Origin: Streptomyces sp. CB02056
GTDB taxonomy: Bacteria > Actinomycetota > Actinomycetes > Streptomycetales > Streptomycetaceae
DNA length: 64,000 nt
Assembly (NCBI RefSeq): GCF_001905545.1
Contig: NZ_LIPD01000002.1
Coordinates: 248,001-312,000, forward strand
Reading direction: 5' to 3'
Under the pieces are notes generated by a model. The model saw only the letters and a list, made by a program, of their open reading frames with translations, was not told the origin of the DNA and made no database searches. How positions within the stretch are numbered: position 1 is the first letter of the stretch; every line of letters starts with the position of its first letter. A program made the translations under genes and the position numbers. Shown in pieces: positions 20,360-29,158 of the stretch.

Positions 20360-21443
20360 CGGGTCCAGCGCACTGGGCGCGGTGGTGCCGGAGGAGGTCG
20401 CCCTCGCGCGGGAGGTGCCGCGCGGCGAGCCGATCCTCGAAGTCCGGGACCTGGTCAAGCACTTCCCGCTCACCAAGGGCATCATCCTCCGGCGGCAGGT
20501 CGGGGCGGTGAAGGCGGTCGACGGGGTCACCTTCGACCTGATGCACGGTGAGACGCTCGGGATCGTCGGCGAGTCCGGCTGCGGGAAGTCCACGCTGGCC
20601 AAGGTGCTGATGAACCTGGAGCCGGCCACCTCGGGATCGGTCCGCTACAAGGGGGAGGAGATCTCCCGGCTCTCCGGGGCGGGACTGAAGGCCGTCCGGC
20701 GGAACATCCAGATGGTGTTCCAGGACCCGTACACCTCGCTCAACCCGCGCATGACGGTCGGCGACATCATCGGCGAACCGTTCGAGATCCACCCCGAGGT
20801 GGCGCCCAAGGGGGACCGCCGCAAGGCCGTCCAGGACCTGCTGGACGTGGTCGGGCTCAACCCCGAGTACATCAACCGGTACCCGCACCAGTTCTCCGGC
20901 GGGCAGCGCCAACGCATCGGCATCGCCCGGGGGTTGGCGCTCAAGCCGGAGGTCATCATCTGCGACGAGCCGGTCTCCGCGCTGGACGTCTCGGTGCAGG
21001 CGCAGGTGATCAACCTGCTGGAGCAGCTGCAGGGCGACTTCAACCTGTCGTACATGTTCATCGCGCACGACCTCTCGATCGTCCGGCACATCTCCGACCG
21101 GGTCGGGGTGATGTACCTGGGGAAGATGGTCGAGATCGGCAGCGACGCGGAGATCTACGACCACGCGACCCACCCGTACACCCAGGCGCTGCTCTCGGCG
21201 GTGCCGGTGCCGGACCCGACGGCGCGGGAGACGCGGGACCGGATCGTGCTCACCGGCGACGTGCCCTCGCCGGCCAACCCGCCGTCCGGCTGCCGCTTCC
21301 GCACCCGCTGCTGGAAGGCGCAGCAGCGGTGCGAGGTCGAGGAGCCGCTGCTGGTCGCGCCGTCCTGGCTGGGCGACGCGGCGCGGCACGACTCGGCGTG
21401 CCACTTCGCGGCGGAGCGGGGTGTCGAGCGGGAGTCCGGCTGA
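20349..21443 (+). CDS. Oligopeptide ABC ATPase, OppF type, operon 2
   Basis: 364 residues. Compared with the operon-1 OppF it carries an N-terminal extension of about 24 residues before EVRDLVKHFPLTKG. Walker A GESGCGKS is at 74-81, signature FSGGQRQR, Walker B IIICDEPVSALD, and a C-terminal oligo_HPY with RFRTRCWKAQQRC. OppD partner is the preceding gene; the third OppD at 21601 could also pair with it. A terminator follows at 21459. Confidence 0.93.
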   Translation: MTVNGSSALGAVVPEEVALAREVPRGEPILEVRDLVKHFPLTKGIILRRQVGAVKAVDGVTFDLMHGETLGIVGESGCGKSTLAKVLMNLEPATSGSVRYKGEEISRLSGAGLKAVRRNIQMVFQDPYTSLNPRMTVGDIIGEPFEIHPEVAPKGDRRKAVQDLLDVVGLNPEYINRYPHQFSGGQRQRIGIARGLALKPEVIICDEPVSALDVSVQAQVINLLEQLQGDFNLSYMFIAHDLSIVRHISDRVGVMYLGKMVEIGSDAEIYDHATHPYTQALLSAVPVPDPTARETRDRIVLTGDVPSPANPPSGCRFRTRCWKAQQRCEVEEPLLVAPSWLGDAARHDSACHFAAERGVERESG

Positions 21444-21458
21444 CACCGGCCCCTTACC

Positions 21459-21490
21459 AGGGCGCGTCCTCGCAGGTGGGGGCGCGCCCT
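21459..21490 (+). terminator. Terminator of Opp operon 2
   Basis: AGGGCGCG (21459-21466) pairs with CGCGCCCT (21483-21490) around a 16-nt loop; TTT follows at 21490-21492. It lies 15 nt after the OppF stop and separates operon 2 from the third OppD gene. Confidence 0.75.
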
Positions 21491-21600
21491 TTCCCGTGAC
21501 GGAAAAGAGATCTGCCGCGGGCTCGCCAAGTACCCTCCCTTCCCTGATAGTTGCTCTGCGCCCAGCGGTGGGTGCCGCGGTGCTGAGGAGGGCGGCTCTG

Positions 21601-22650
21601 ATGGACGCGGTGGAGGTGATCGGCGGTGGCCGGGGGAGCGTGGAGCCCGGGACGCCGCTGCTGGAGGTCGACGACCTGCACGTGGAGTTCCACACCCGGG
21701 ACGGGGTCGCCAAGGCGGTGAACGGGGTGAGCTACTCCGTCGCGGCGGGGGAGACGCTGGCGGTGCTGGGGGAGTCCGGCTCGGGCAAGTCGGTGACGGC
21801 GCAGGCGGTCATGGGCATCCTGGACATGCCGCCGGGGCGGATCACCGCGGGGCGGATCCTGTTCCGCGGCGAGGACCTGCTGACCATGGGCACGGCCGCC
21901 CGGCGGTCCATCCGGGGCGGGCACATCGCGATGATCTTCCAGGACGCGCTGTCGGCGCTGAACCCGGTGCTCAGCGTGGGCTACCAGCTCGGCGAGATGT
22001 TCCGGGCGCACCGGGGGGTGTCCCGCAAGGAGGCGAAGGAGAAGGCCGTCGAGCTGATGGACCGGGTGCGCATCCCGGCCGCCAGGCAGCGCGTCGGGGA
22101 CTTCCCGCACCAGTTCTCCGGCGGGATGCGGCAGCGGATCATGATCGCGATGGCGCTGGCGCTGGAGCCGGACCTGATCATCGCGGACGAGCCGACCACG
22201 GCGCTGGACGTGACGGTGCAGGCACAGGTGATGGACCTGCTGGCCGACTTGCAGGCCGAGTACAACATGGGACTGATCCTGATCACCCACGACCTGGGCG
22301 TGGTCGCGGACGTCGCGGACAAGATCGCGGTGATGTACGCGGGCCGGATCGTGGAGACCGCCCCCGTAAGGGAGTTGTACGCCCGGCCCGCGCACCCGTA
22401 CACCCGGGGCCTGCTGGACTCGATCCCCCGGCTCGACCAGAAGGGCCAGAACCTGCACGCGATCAAGGGCCTGCCGCCGAGCCTGCTGAGCCTGCCGGAG
22501 GGCTGCGCCTTCAACCCGCGCTGCGACCGGGCGCAGGACCGCTGCCGCACCGAACTCCCGGCGCTGACACCGGTCACCAGCGAGTACGGGACGGAGCTGG
22601 CGGGCCGCCGCAGCGCCTGCCACTACTGGCGCGAGACGTTGCACGGCTGA
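21601..22650 (+). CDS. Stand-alone third OppD-type ABC ATPase
   Basis: 349 residues from ATG 21601, with GAGGAGGG 8 nt upstream; an in-frame GTG at 21421 would overlap the previous gene and terminator. Walker A GESGSGKS at 58-65, FSGGMRQR signature, LIIADEPTT and oligo_HPY Cys cluster are all intact, so it should be active. No OppF or permease of its own follows. It could replace either OppD, or serve the convergent lipoprotein at 22665. Parts are identical in DNA to 19307-20359, so it probably arose by recent duplication of that gene. Confidence 0.9.
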   Translation: MDAVEVIGGGRGSVEPGTPLLEVDDLHVEFHTRDGVAKAVNGVSYSVAAGETLAVLGESGSGKSVTAQAVMGILDMPPGRITAGRILFRGEDLLTMGTAARRSIRGGHIAMIFQDALSALNPVLSVGYQLGEMFRAHRGVSRKEAKEKAVELMDRVRIPAARQRVGDFPHQFSGGMRQRIMIAMALALEPDLIIADEPTTALDVTVQAQVMDLLADLQAEYNMGLILITHDLGVVADVADKIAVMYAGRIVETAPVRELYARPAHPYTRGLLDSIPRLDQKGQNLHAIKGLPPSLLSLPEGCAFNPRCDRAQDRCRTELPALTPVTSEYGTELAGRRSACHYWRETLHG

Positions 22651-22664
22651 GCCCCGTCCACCCG

Positions 22665-24377
22665 CTACTTCACGAAGCCGACGTTCTCCCAGACGATGTC
22701 GGACAGGCCCTGCGCGCCGATGTTGGCGAGGTCGGCGCGGGCCCCGTACAGCTGCGGGCGCTGGTAGAGCGGCAGGACGCCGGCCACCTTCCAGAGCTCG
22801 CCGTCGGCCTGGTTGATCGCCTCGGAGGCGGTGCCCGCGTCGGCCGCGGCGGCGGCCCGGTCGAGTGCGGCGTCCACCGCCGGGCTGCCCGCGCCGACGT
22901 GGTTGGTGCCGCCGCTCTGGACGAAGTTGGCGCGGTTGCCGCTGGCCGGGAAGGGGGTGCCGATCAGCGAGTAGGCGGCGATGTCGAAGTCGTCGCGGTT
23001 GACGTACCGGTCGAAGAACTCGTTGGCGGGGGCGGTCACCGTGGTCACCTTGATGCCGACGTCCTTGAGCATGGCGGTGGCGTTGGCGGCCTCGCTCTGG
23101 GCCGGGGTGACGCCGGCCGGGACGACCATCCGCAGGTTCAGCTCGCGGCCGTCCTTCTTCCGTACGTCGCCGTCCAGCTTCCAGCCGGCCGCGTCCAGCT
23201 TGCGGGCGGCCTCGGCGGGGTCGTAGCGGGCCAGGCCCAGGGAGTTGTCGCGGTAGCCGTTCTGGTTGGTGACCAGCAGGTGGTTGTTGAGCGGGACGGC
23301 GGGCCAGTCCAGGCCGTTGAGGTCGGCGCGGATCACCACGTCCCGGTTGATCGCCTGGAAGACGGCCTGGCGCACGGTCGCGTCGCTGAGCGCCGGGGTG
23401 CGGGCGTTCAGGGTGAGCTGGCGGAAGTCCGGGCCGCCGGCCCGGCGCACCACGGCGCCCTTGGTGTTCCTGATGACCTGGTAACCGGCCACGTCCGGGC
23501 CGTTGTTGACGAGGTCGATCCGGCCCTGGGCGAAGGCGGCGGGCATCGCGTCGGGCAGCATCGCGTGGAAGACGATCCGGTCCAGCACGGGCTTGTCGCC
23601 CCACCAGGAGGGGTCGGCGACCAGCGTGACGGTCTGGGTGGCGCGGTCCAGCTGTTCGACCTTGAACGGGCCGGCGCTGACCGGGAACCCGTCCAGGTAG
23701 GAGCTGTTGAACAGCTCCGGGGTGGAGACCCTACTGGCCGGCAGCAGCGGGGCGTTGCCGGCGCTGTTGAACATCGACTGCCACTCGGAGAACGGGCGGT
23801 CGAAGGTCATCACGGCCTGGTAGTCGTCCTTGCCGCGCTCGACCGCCGAGACCAGCTCGAAGCCGGTGCTGCTGGAGGCCTTGTAGGCCGGGTCCTTCCC
23901 GTTCAGGGCGCGCCAGTTGGCCTCGATGTCGCGCCAGGTGATCGGGGTGCCGTCGGACCAGTGGGCCTTCGGGTTGAGCGTCCAGGTGACCACCTGCCGG
24001 CCGTCCCTGAGCTCGGCGTGCGCCTCCTGCAGGTAGGCGGGGTTGGGCGTCTGGGTGCCGGCGGCGTCCGAGCGGAAGAAGGTCGGCAGCAGCGGCTTGC
24101 TGACCATGACGGTCGAGGACTCGCTGCCGTCGGCGTGGATCGGCGACCACTGGCGGGAGAACTGGGCGATCGCCAGGTTCAGGGTGCCGCCCTGGCGCAG
24201 TCGGGCCCGGTCGTGCGGGTTGATGTCGATCGCGGTCAGCTTGGGCGCTGTGGTGCCGGAGGGCAGCGCGTCGCCGCCGCCCTGGCCGGCGGTGCAGGAG
24301 CAGAGCGCCAGCGAGAGCGTGAGGGCGGTGAGACCGGCGAGCAGGGCCGTCCCGTGGCACTGGAGGCGGCGGTGCAT
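22665..24377 (-). CDS. ABC peptide-type substrate-binding lipoprotein (orphan)
   Basis: 570 residues; ATG 24377 has GGGAG 8 nt upstream. Type II signal with LCSC, lipidated Cys28 most likely (Cys26 is a poorer site), then an SBP_bac_5 domain with AHWSDGTPITWRDIEANWR and HLLVTNQNGYRDNS. It is closer to the orphan lipoprotein at 5191-6981 than to the two operon-encoded binding proteins. It converges on the third OppD gene with a 14-nt gap. Ligand unknown; it may share the Opp permeases. Confidence 0.88.
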   Translation of the reverse strand: MHRRLQCHGTALLAGLTALTLSLALCSCTAGQGGGDALPSGTTAPKLTAIDINPHDRARLRQGGTLNLAIAQFSRQWSPIHADGSESSTVMVSKPLLPTFFRSDAAGTQTPNPAYLQEAHAELRDGRQVVTWTLNPKAHWSDGTPITWRDIEANWRALNGKDPAYKASSSTGFELVSAVERGKDDYQAVMTFDRPFSEWQSMFNSAGNAPLLPASRVSTPELFNSSYLDGFPVSAGPFKVEQLDRATQTVTLVADPSWWGDKPVLDRIVFHAMLPDAMPAAFAQGRIDLVNNGPDVAGYQVIRNTKGAVVRRAGGPDFRQLTLNARTPALSDATVRQAVFQAINRDVVIRADLNGLDWPAVPLNNHLLVTNQNGYRDNSLGLARYDPAEAARKLDAAGWKLDGDVRKKDGRELNLRMVVPAGVTPAQSEAANATAMLKDVGIKVTTVTAPANEFFDRYVNRDDFDIAAYSLIGTPFPASGNRANFVQSGGTNHVGAGSPAVDAALDRAAAAADAGTASEAINQADGELWKVAGVLPLYQRPQLYGARADLANIGAQGLSDIVWENVGFVK

Positions 24378-24450
24378 CGGCGTGCTCCCGGGGTGGATGT
24401 GGCGGATGGTGTGGCGTCACATCTTGCTGACCGGGAGGGGGCGTTGTCGA

Positions 24451-24478
24451 GGGGCGGGCCCGGATGCGGGCCCGCCCC
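24451..24478 (-). terminator. Hairpin terminator after cell-wall protein gene
   Basis: GGGGCGGGCCCG (24451-24462) and CGGGCCCGCCCC (24467-24478) are perfect complements with a GATG tetraloop. It lies downstream of the minus-strand gene ending at 24543; no U-tract is present. Confidence 0.75.
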
Positions 24479-24542
24479 CCGTGGGCGCGGGTTCGTCGGG
24501 AGCGGACGCGCCCGACCGTGCGGGTGTCCGACCGTGGACGGG

Positions 24543-27011
24543 TCAGACCACGAACTTGAAGGTGCGGTCCTTGTCGCCGGTCTTGTCGAACACCGAGGTG
24601 ATGCCGTCCGCGACGTCCTGCGGGGTGATCGCGGCGACCTGGCCGTTCTTCTTGACCTTCACCTTGTCGAACGCGGTGCCCAGCTGGGCGGCGAGCGCGT
24701 CGAGGTCCCACTTGGGCACGATCTTGCCGGAGGCGTCCGGGACGAGCGTGAGCGCCTTGGCCGCGGTCTTGGGGCCGAAGTCCCAGGTCTTCGCGCCGGC
24801 CACGACGTGCACCTTGCCCGCGGCGATCTGCTTGCCGAGGCTGTCGGCGGCGGCCTGGAGGGCCTGGGTGGAGATCTTCGGCTGGGCGGCCGTGACGGCG
24901 AGGGCGATCGGCTGGTCGGGCTTGCCGTCGGCGCGGTCGCGGTAGGCCTGCTCGATCGCCTCCAGGGCGCTCGCCGACTCCACCGCCTGCCCGGCCCGGC
25001 CGGGCACGACGATCGGCTCGCCGTTGACGTCGCCGAACTTGATGTAGCCCTCCTGGAGGCCCTGGCCGGAGCCGGCCGCGAGGGTGTCCAGGGCGGCCCG
25101 GAGCTTGGCCTTGTCGACCTTGACCTCCGGGGCGACGGCCTTGGTGCCGCCCTGGAGCGACTTGATGACGTCGACCGGGTTGTAGCTGTGCTGGGCCAGA
25201 CCGTCCACGGTGGCGGTGGTGTCGAAGCTCAGCCCGGCGACCGCCGGGTCGAGGTCCACGGCCTGGTCGCCGATCTTCAGCTTGAGCGGCTGCTGGCCGG
25301 CCTTGCCGACCGACTCGTCCAGCTGGTGGATCGCCTGGTCGCGGCTGCTGCCGCCGATCTCGGCGCCGAGCACCACGGTGCCCTTGGGGACGTCGGACTG
25401 GTTGAGCATCAGACCGGTGCCGTACGCGGCCGCGCCGAGGAACAGCACCGCGACGCCGCCGTAGACGCCCAGCTTGACCAGCTTCTTGCCGGCTCCGCCG
25501 CGCTTGGCCTTGGCGGGGGCGGCGGGCTCGGCCTTCGCCTTGGCGGGGGCCGGAGCGGGGGCGGCCTTGTCGCCCTTGGCGTCCTTGGTGCCCTTTCCAC
25601 CCTTGCCGCCCTTGCCCTTGCCGCCCTTGGTGTCCGTGGCGGCCTCGGGCCGGGGGCCGGGGGCCGGGGCCGGCAGCGGGGTGACCGCGGTGGCCTCCGG
25701 GTCGCCGGGCTGCGGGGCGCCGCCGGGAGCGCCCGGGAAGAGGGCGCCGGGGCCCGCCGGGGTGGCGGGGGCGTCCTGGCCGGGAGCGGTCGGGCGCTGG
25801 GCCGCGAACGGGTCGGTGCCGGTCGGTGCCGAGGCGAACAGGCCCGGCTGCGGACGGCCGTCGGCGCCGTGCGGGGCGCCGTTCCGGGGCAGGCCGGGTA
25901 TCGCGGCGGGCGGCGGGGTGGTGTCGCGGATCGGCGCGAAGCCGTCGACCGAGGTGTCCTCCGGGCCCGGCTCGCCGGCCGGTCCGGCCTGCGGGTGCGG
26001 TGCGGGGGCCGGGTGGCCGTTCGCCTGGAAGTCGTTGCGCGGACCGGACTGGCGCGGGCCGCCCGCCCGGTCGTCGAGCTGCTGCCCGCCCGGCTGCTGA
26101 CGGTTCCGCTGGCCGCCGCCCCGCCGGGGGAGGCCGCCCTGCTGGCCGGCGTCGGGGACGGAGGTGCCGAACGGGTCGGCGACCGGTGCGACGAACGGGT
26201 CGGCGGTCGGCGCGAACGGGTCGGCGACCGGGGCGAAGGGATCGGCGACCGGCGTGAAGGGGGCCGCGGCCTCGTACACGCCGGGCTCCTCCACCGGGGC
26301 CTCGGCCTGGAACGGCGCGGCGGGCGCGGCCGGGCGCGGCTGCTTGCCCTGGGCGGGCACCGGGCGGCCGTTCGGGGCGCCGTTGGCGCGGGCGGCCTGG
26401 CCCGCGGCCGGGTGGGCACCCTGCGGGCGCGGCTCGGCGACGGCGCCCGGCACGGCCAGGGCCTCCGCCGCTCCGGCGGCACCGGCCGGCACGGCCGCGG
26501 GCACGGCGGCCGGGGCGGGCTCGGCGACCGGGGCCTTCTTCTGACGCGGCCGGAACCAGGCGCCGGTGGACTCCGACTCGGAGGTGGCCGGCGGGATCGG
26601 CGGGATCTGCCACTCCGGCGGCAGGTTCGGCGGGGCGGCCTGGCGGCCGCCGTCCTCCATCACACCGAGGACGGGCGAGGTCGGCGCGGACCGGTGCCGC
26701 GGGCCGCCCGGTTCGGCGGCGGCCGCCGCCGGGGCGTCATCGCCGGGGCCGTCCTCGTTCTTGACGGCGCTGCGGACGACGACCGGCGGGATCGGACGCG
26801 AGCCGGGGATGTTGATCCGGACCCGGGTGGTCAGGGTGGTCTCGGTCTTCGGACCGTCGTCCTCGCCGCCCGACGCGGCGCCCGGTCCGGCGTCCGCCCG
26901 GTCGCCGCCGGGGAGCCCCGGTGTGCCGTAGGGCGGGGTGCCCGACGGGTAGGCGTCCGGACCCGTGCGCCGGGGCGTCGGGTGGGCGTTGTCAGATTCG
27001 CGGCTGCTCAA
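24543..27011 (-). CDS. Proline-rich bitopic protein with PG-binding (PF12229-like) domains
   Basis: 822 residues from TTG 27011 (start MSSRESDNAHP); GTG/ATG-type starts up to 27125 add an Arg/Pro tail that looks untranslated. Residues 1 to about 480 are cytosolic, disordered, Pro/Ala/Gly-rich, with DPFAP-type repeats near 26164-26262 and a Lys/Gly/Ala linker before one transmembrane helix at about 508-530. The exported C-terminus shows two related alpha/beta repeats of the PG_binding_4 kind found with L,D-transpeptidase or VanW domains. No catalytic Cys-type L,D-transpeptidase motif is seen. A role in sensing or anchoring to peptidoglycan is inferred. Confidence 0.75.
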   Translation of the reverse strand: MSSRESDNAHPTPRRTGPDAYPSGTPPYGTPGLPGGDRADAGPGAASGGEDDGPKTETTLTTRVRINIPGSRPIPPVVVRSAVKNEDGPGDDAPAAAAAEPGGPRHRSAPTSPVLGVMEDGGRQAAPPNLPPEWQIPPIPPATSESESTGAWFRPRQKKAPVAEPAPAAVPAAVPAGAAGAAEALAVPGAVAEPRPQGAHPAAGQAARANGAPNGRPVPAQGKQPRPAAPAAPFQAEAPVEEPGVYEAAAPFTPVADPFAPVADPFAPTADPFVAPVADPFGTSVPDAGQQGGLPRRGGGQRNRQQPGGQQLDDRAGGPRQSGPRNDFQANGHPAPAPHPQAGPAGEPGPEDTSVDGFAPIRDTTPPPAAIPGLPRNGAPHGADGRPQPGLFASAPTGTDPFAAQRPTAPGQDAPATPAGPGALFPGAPGGAPQPGDPEATAVTPLPAPAPGPRPEAATDTKGGKGKGGKGGKGTKDAKGDKAAPAPAPAKAKAEPAAPAKAKRGGAGKKLVKLGVYGGVAVLFLGAAAYGTGLMLNQSDVPKGTVVLGAEIGGSSRDQAIHQLDESVGKAGQQPLKLKIGDQAVDLDPAVAGLSFDTTATVDGLAQHSYNPVDVIKSLQGGTKAVAPEVKVDKAKLRAALDTLAAGSGQGLQEGYIKFGDVNGEPIVVPGRAGQAVESASALEAIEQAYRDRADGKPDQPIALAVTAAQPKISTQALQAAADSLGKQIAAGKVHVVAGAKTWDFGPKTAAKALTLVPDASGKIVPKWDLDALAAQLGTAFDKVKVKKNGQVAAITPQDVADGITSVFDKTGDKDRTFKFVV

Positions 27012-27255
27012 TGCTGCTCTGCTCCGGGTTCGCGGGCGGGCCGTGCGGCGCGACCGCGGTTCGTGGTCGCCGGGCCTTGACGGGGGCGGGCGGCGGTCGG
27101 GTACGGCGTTCTGCGGGACCACCATACTGGGAAGAACAGAGCGGCGAACGGCTTCGGACAGATCCTGATACGTCCGGTTCCTCCGGTATGAGAGTAAGGC
27201 CGTACGCTCCTGACTGCGCGTCGTACGCGGTACGGTACGCCGTGCACGACCGGGG

Positions 27256-27714
27256 TCAGCGCGGGGGGCCGGGCACCCCGGGGAACCAGCTGGTGCGGGT
27301 GGGCAGGGTGGCGCAGATCACGCCCAGTACCGAGCCGGCGAACAGCCAGGCCAGCGAGGTGGCGTTGGACCACAGCACGTTGTCGCCCTCGGGCCGGGGC
27401 ACCATCAGCAGCAGCATCGCCAGGAACCAGCCGGCCGCGGGCGCGCCCGCGCCGAGCCGGGTGCCGGTGACCCGCAGGCCGGCGTAGAAGGTGGCCGCGG
27501 TCGCGGCGAGCGCCAACAGGACCCCCACCGGCGGCCACAGGGCCTGCACAAAGGATCCGCAGACCGACACCGCGACGCCCAGCAGGAAGAACAGGGCGTA
27601 GGCGGCGATCCGGGCGGCGCGCGGGGGCTGGGGCTCGGCCAGCCGCTCCTCGCGGGTGCCGAGCACGGCGGCGGCGAGCGGGCGGCGGGTCGGCCGGGCG
27701 GCGGGCTTGCTCAT
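27256..27714 (-). CDS. DUF6113-like integral membrane protein
   Basis: 152 residues. A cytoplasmic Arg/Ala N-terminus of about 35 residues is followed by four hydrophobic segments (about 36-55, 60-80, 92-108, 118-138). The start overlaps the mshB stop (ATGA), so the two are translationally coupled. Small multi-spanning proteins of this kind usually follow mshB in streptomycetes; no biochemical function is known to me. Confidence 0.75.
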   Translation of the reverse strand: MSKPAARPTRRPLAAAVLGTREERLAEPQPPRAARIAAYALFFLLGVAVSVCGSFVQALWPPVGVLLALAATAATFYAGLRVTGTRLGAGAPAAGWFLAMLLLMVPRPEGDNVLWSNATSLAWLFAGSVLGVICATLPTRTSWFPGVPGPPR

Positions 27715-28619
27715 CGGGTGCCCTCCTCGTCGGGCGCGGCGTCGGGCGCGAGGCCGGCGAACAGGTCGTCCTCCGGCTCGCCCGGCCCGGCCTGGCCGCG
27801 CACCAACTGGTAGTACTCGGTGGTGAACAGCGGCTGGGCCAGGTCGTTGGAGAGCGCGAAGAAGGCGCCGTCCACGGTGATCTGGGTGGCGTGGGCGGTC
27901 ATCGCGGCGGTCTTGCGCCCCGCCTGCGCGGCGCCGTCCAGCACGGTGGTGACCACCTCGTCGTCGACCACGCCGGGGACGTCGGCGGGCTGCGCGACAC
28001 CCGGGAAGGACGCCTTGGCGGCGGCCTCGGCGAGCCCGGCCTCGATCACCGAGCAGGGCATCCGGTTCCAGTACACCTTGGCGATCCGCCAGGCCGGGCC
28101 CAGCTCCGGCCGGTGCGCCGGGTCGGCGGCCAGCTCGTACGCGCGCATCGCGACCCGGTGCGCCTGGATGTGGTCCGGGTGCCCGTAGCCGCCGTCCGGG
28201 TCGTACGTGACCAGCACCTGCGGGCGCACCTCGCGGACCACCGCGACCAGGTGGCCGGCCGCCTCGTCGACGTCCGCCTGCCAGAAGCAGCCGGGCACGT
28301 CGTTCTCGGGCACGCCCATCATCCCGGAGTCGCGGTAGCGCCCCGGGCCGCCGAGGAAGCGGAAGTCGGAAACGCCGAGGGCGCTCATCGCCTCGGTCAG
28401 CTCGCCGATCCGGTACGCGCCGAGGGTGTCGTCCCGATCGGCCGTCAGGTGGGCCAGCTCCGGGGGGATCACCTCGCCGCCCTCGCCGAGGGTGCAGGTC
28501 ACCAGCGTGACCCGGGCGCCCTCGGCGGCGTACCGGGCCATGGTGGCCCCGTTGCCGATCGACTCGTCGTCGGGGTGCGCGTGGACCAGGAGGAGGCGGC
28601 GGCCGGTAGTCGCGGTCAT
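27711..28619 (-). CDS. mshB: N-acetyl-GlcN-Ins deacetylase MshB
   Basis: 302 residues of the LmbE/PIG-L zinc deacetylase fold. The metal motif HAHPDDE is at residues 13-19 and the second His motif GHPDHIQAH is near 150. It removes acetate from GlcNAc-Ins in mycothiol biosynthesis, giving GlcN-Ins for MshC; mycothiol is the main low-molecular-weight thiol of actinobacteria. Length and motifs are typical. Coupled with the downstream membrane protein gene. The related mycothiol S-conjugate amidase is an alternative, but the genomic context and length favour MshB. Confidence 0.93.
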   Translation of the reverse strand: MTATTGRRLLLVHAHPDDESIGNGATMARYAAEGARVTLVTCTLGEGGEVIPPELAHLTADRDDTLGAYRIGELTEAMSALGVSDFRFLGGPGRYRDSGMMGVPENDVPGCFWQADVDEAAGHLVAVVREVRPQVLVTYDPDGGYGHPDHIQAHRVAMRAYELAADPAHRPELGPAWRIAKVYWNRMPCSVIEAGLAEAAAKASFPGVAQPADVPGVVDDEVVTTVLDGAAQAGRKTAAMTAHATQITVDGAFFALSNDLAQPLFTTEYYQLVRGQAGPGEPEDDLFAGLAPDAAPDEEGTR

Positions 28620-28650
28620 GGGGTGAAGCCTAACGACCGCCGTGGCGCGG

Positions 28651-28845
28651 TCAGAGCCTCAGGCCGTTGATCATTCCGGCGAGGTTGCTGGTGACCTGGC
28701 TGATCGACGGGGCGATCGAGCTGGAGGCCAGGTAGAAGCCGAGCAGCGCGCAGACGATCGCGTGCGCCAGCTTCAGGCCGGACCGGCGGATCAGGATCAC
28801 CACGATGACCAGCATCAGCACGGCGGCGGAGATGTTCATGGCCAT
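28651..28845 (-). CDS. Small membrane protein, unknown function
   Basis: 64 residues with two hydrophobic stretches (about 5-20 and 28-48) separated by a basic turn RRSGLKL, ending NGLRL. ATG 28845 and ATG 28839 are both possible starts. It lies 31 bp upstream of mshB in the same direction and may be cotranscribed. I do not recognise a named family. Confidence 0.6.
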   Translation of the reverse strand: MAMNISAAVLMLVIVVILIRRSGLKLAHAIVCALLGFYLASSSIAPSISQVTSNLAGMINGLRL

Positions 28846-29158
28846 GTCGGCTCACACCCCTTCTCGGGCACGCCGCCTCCGGGGAGGCGGCGAGGGACGG
28901 TGCGGGACTGGGGGCTGCGGGCGACCGCGGTCCGGGACGGGGCCGGACGGCCGCTCGCGCGACAAGTCATACCCGATGGGTAAGGGCGGCATTACCCTCG
29001 GTGAGGCCACGCGCGCCGGGGCATCGTGGCATCCGAGGGGCGCATGGGCCGGTCGGAGGCGGTTTGGACCCCTTTGGGGCGTACTTGCCGACGATGCTCC
29101 GAACGAGTGATCAGTGCACGCCCGGGGGTGGTGGTCCGGCGTCATAAGGTCTGGTGCC
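28846..29158. promoter_or_regulatory. Divergent intergenic region
   Basis: 313 bp between the small membrane gene (minus) and the peptidase gene (plus). It contains a perfect inverted repeat, CGCCGCCTCC (28871-28880) and GGAGGCGGCG (28883-28892), close to the start of the small gene, and a TAAGGT -10-like hexamer at 29145-29150 before the peptidase ATG. No gene is seen. Confidence 0.45.
29145..29150 (+). promoter_or_regulatory. -10 hexamer for a probably leaderless peptidase mRNA
   Basis: TAAGGT ends 8 nt before ATG 29159, so transcription would begin at or next to the A of the start codon. There is no Shine-Dalgarno sequence. No convincing -35 is seen. Confidence 0.5.

Noticed and set aside
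23731..26613. Open frame of 960 codons on the minus strand
   Set aside because: Shifted frame of the same two genes, crossing a terminator; Arg/Pro-rich with no motif.
22899..27080. Open frame of 1393 codons on the plus strand
   Set aside because: Antisense shadow of the lipoprotein and cell-wall protein genes; no domain, Val/Gly/Arg-rich.
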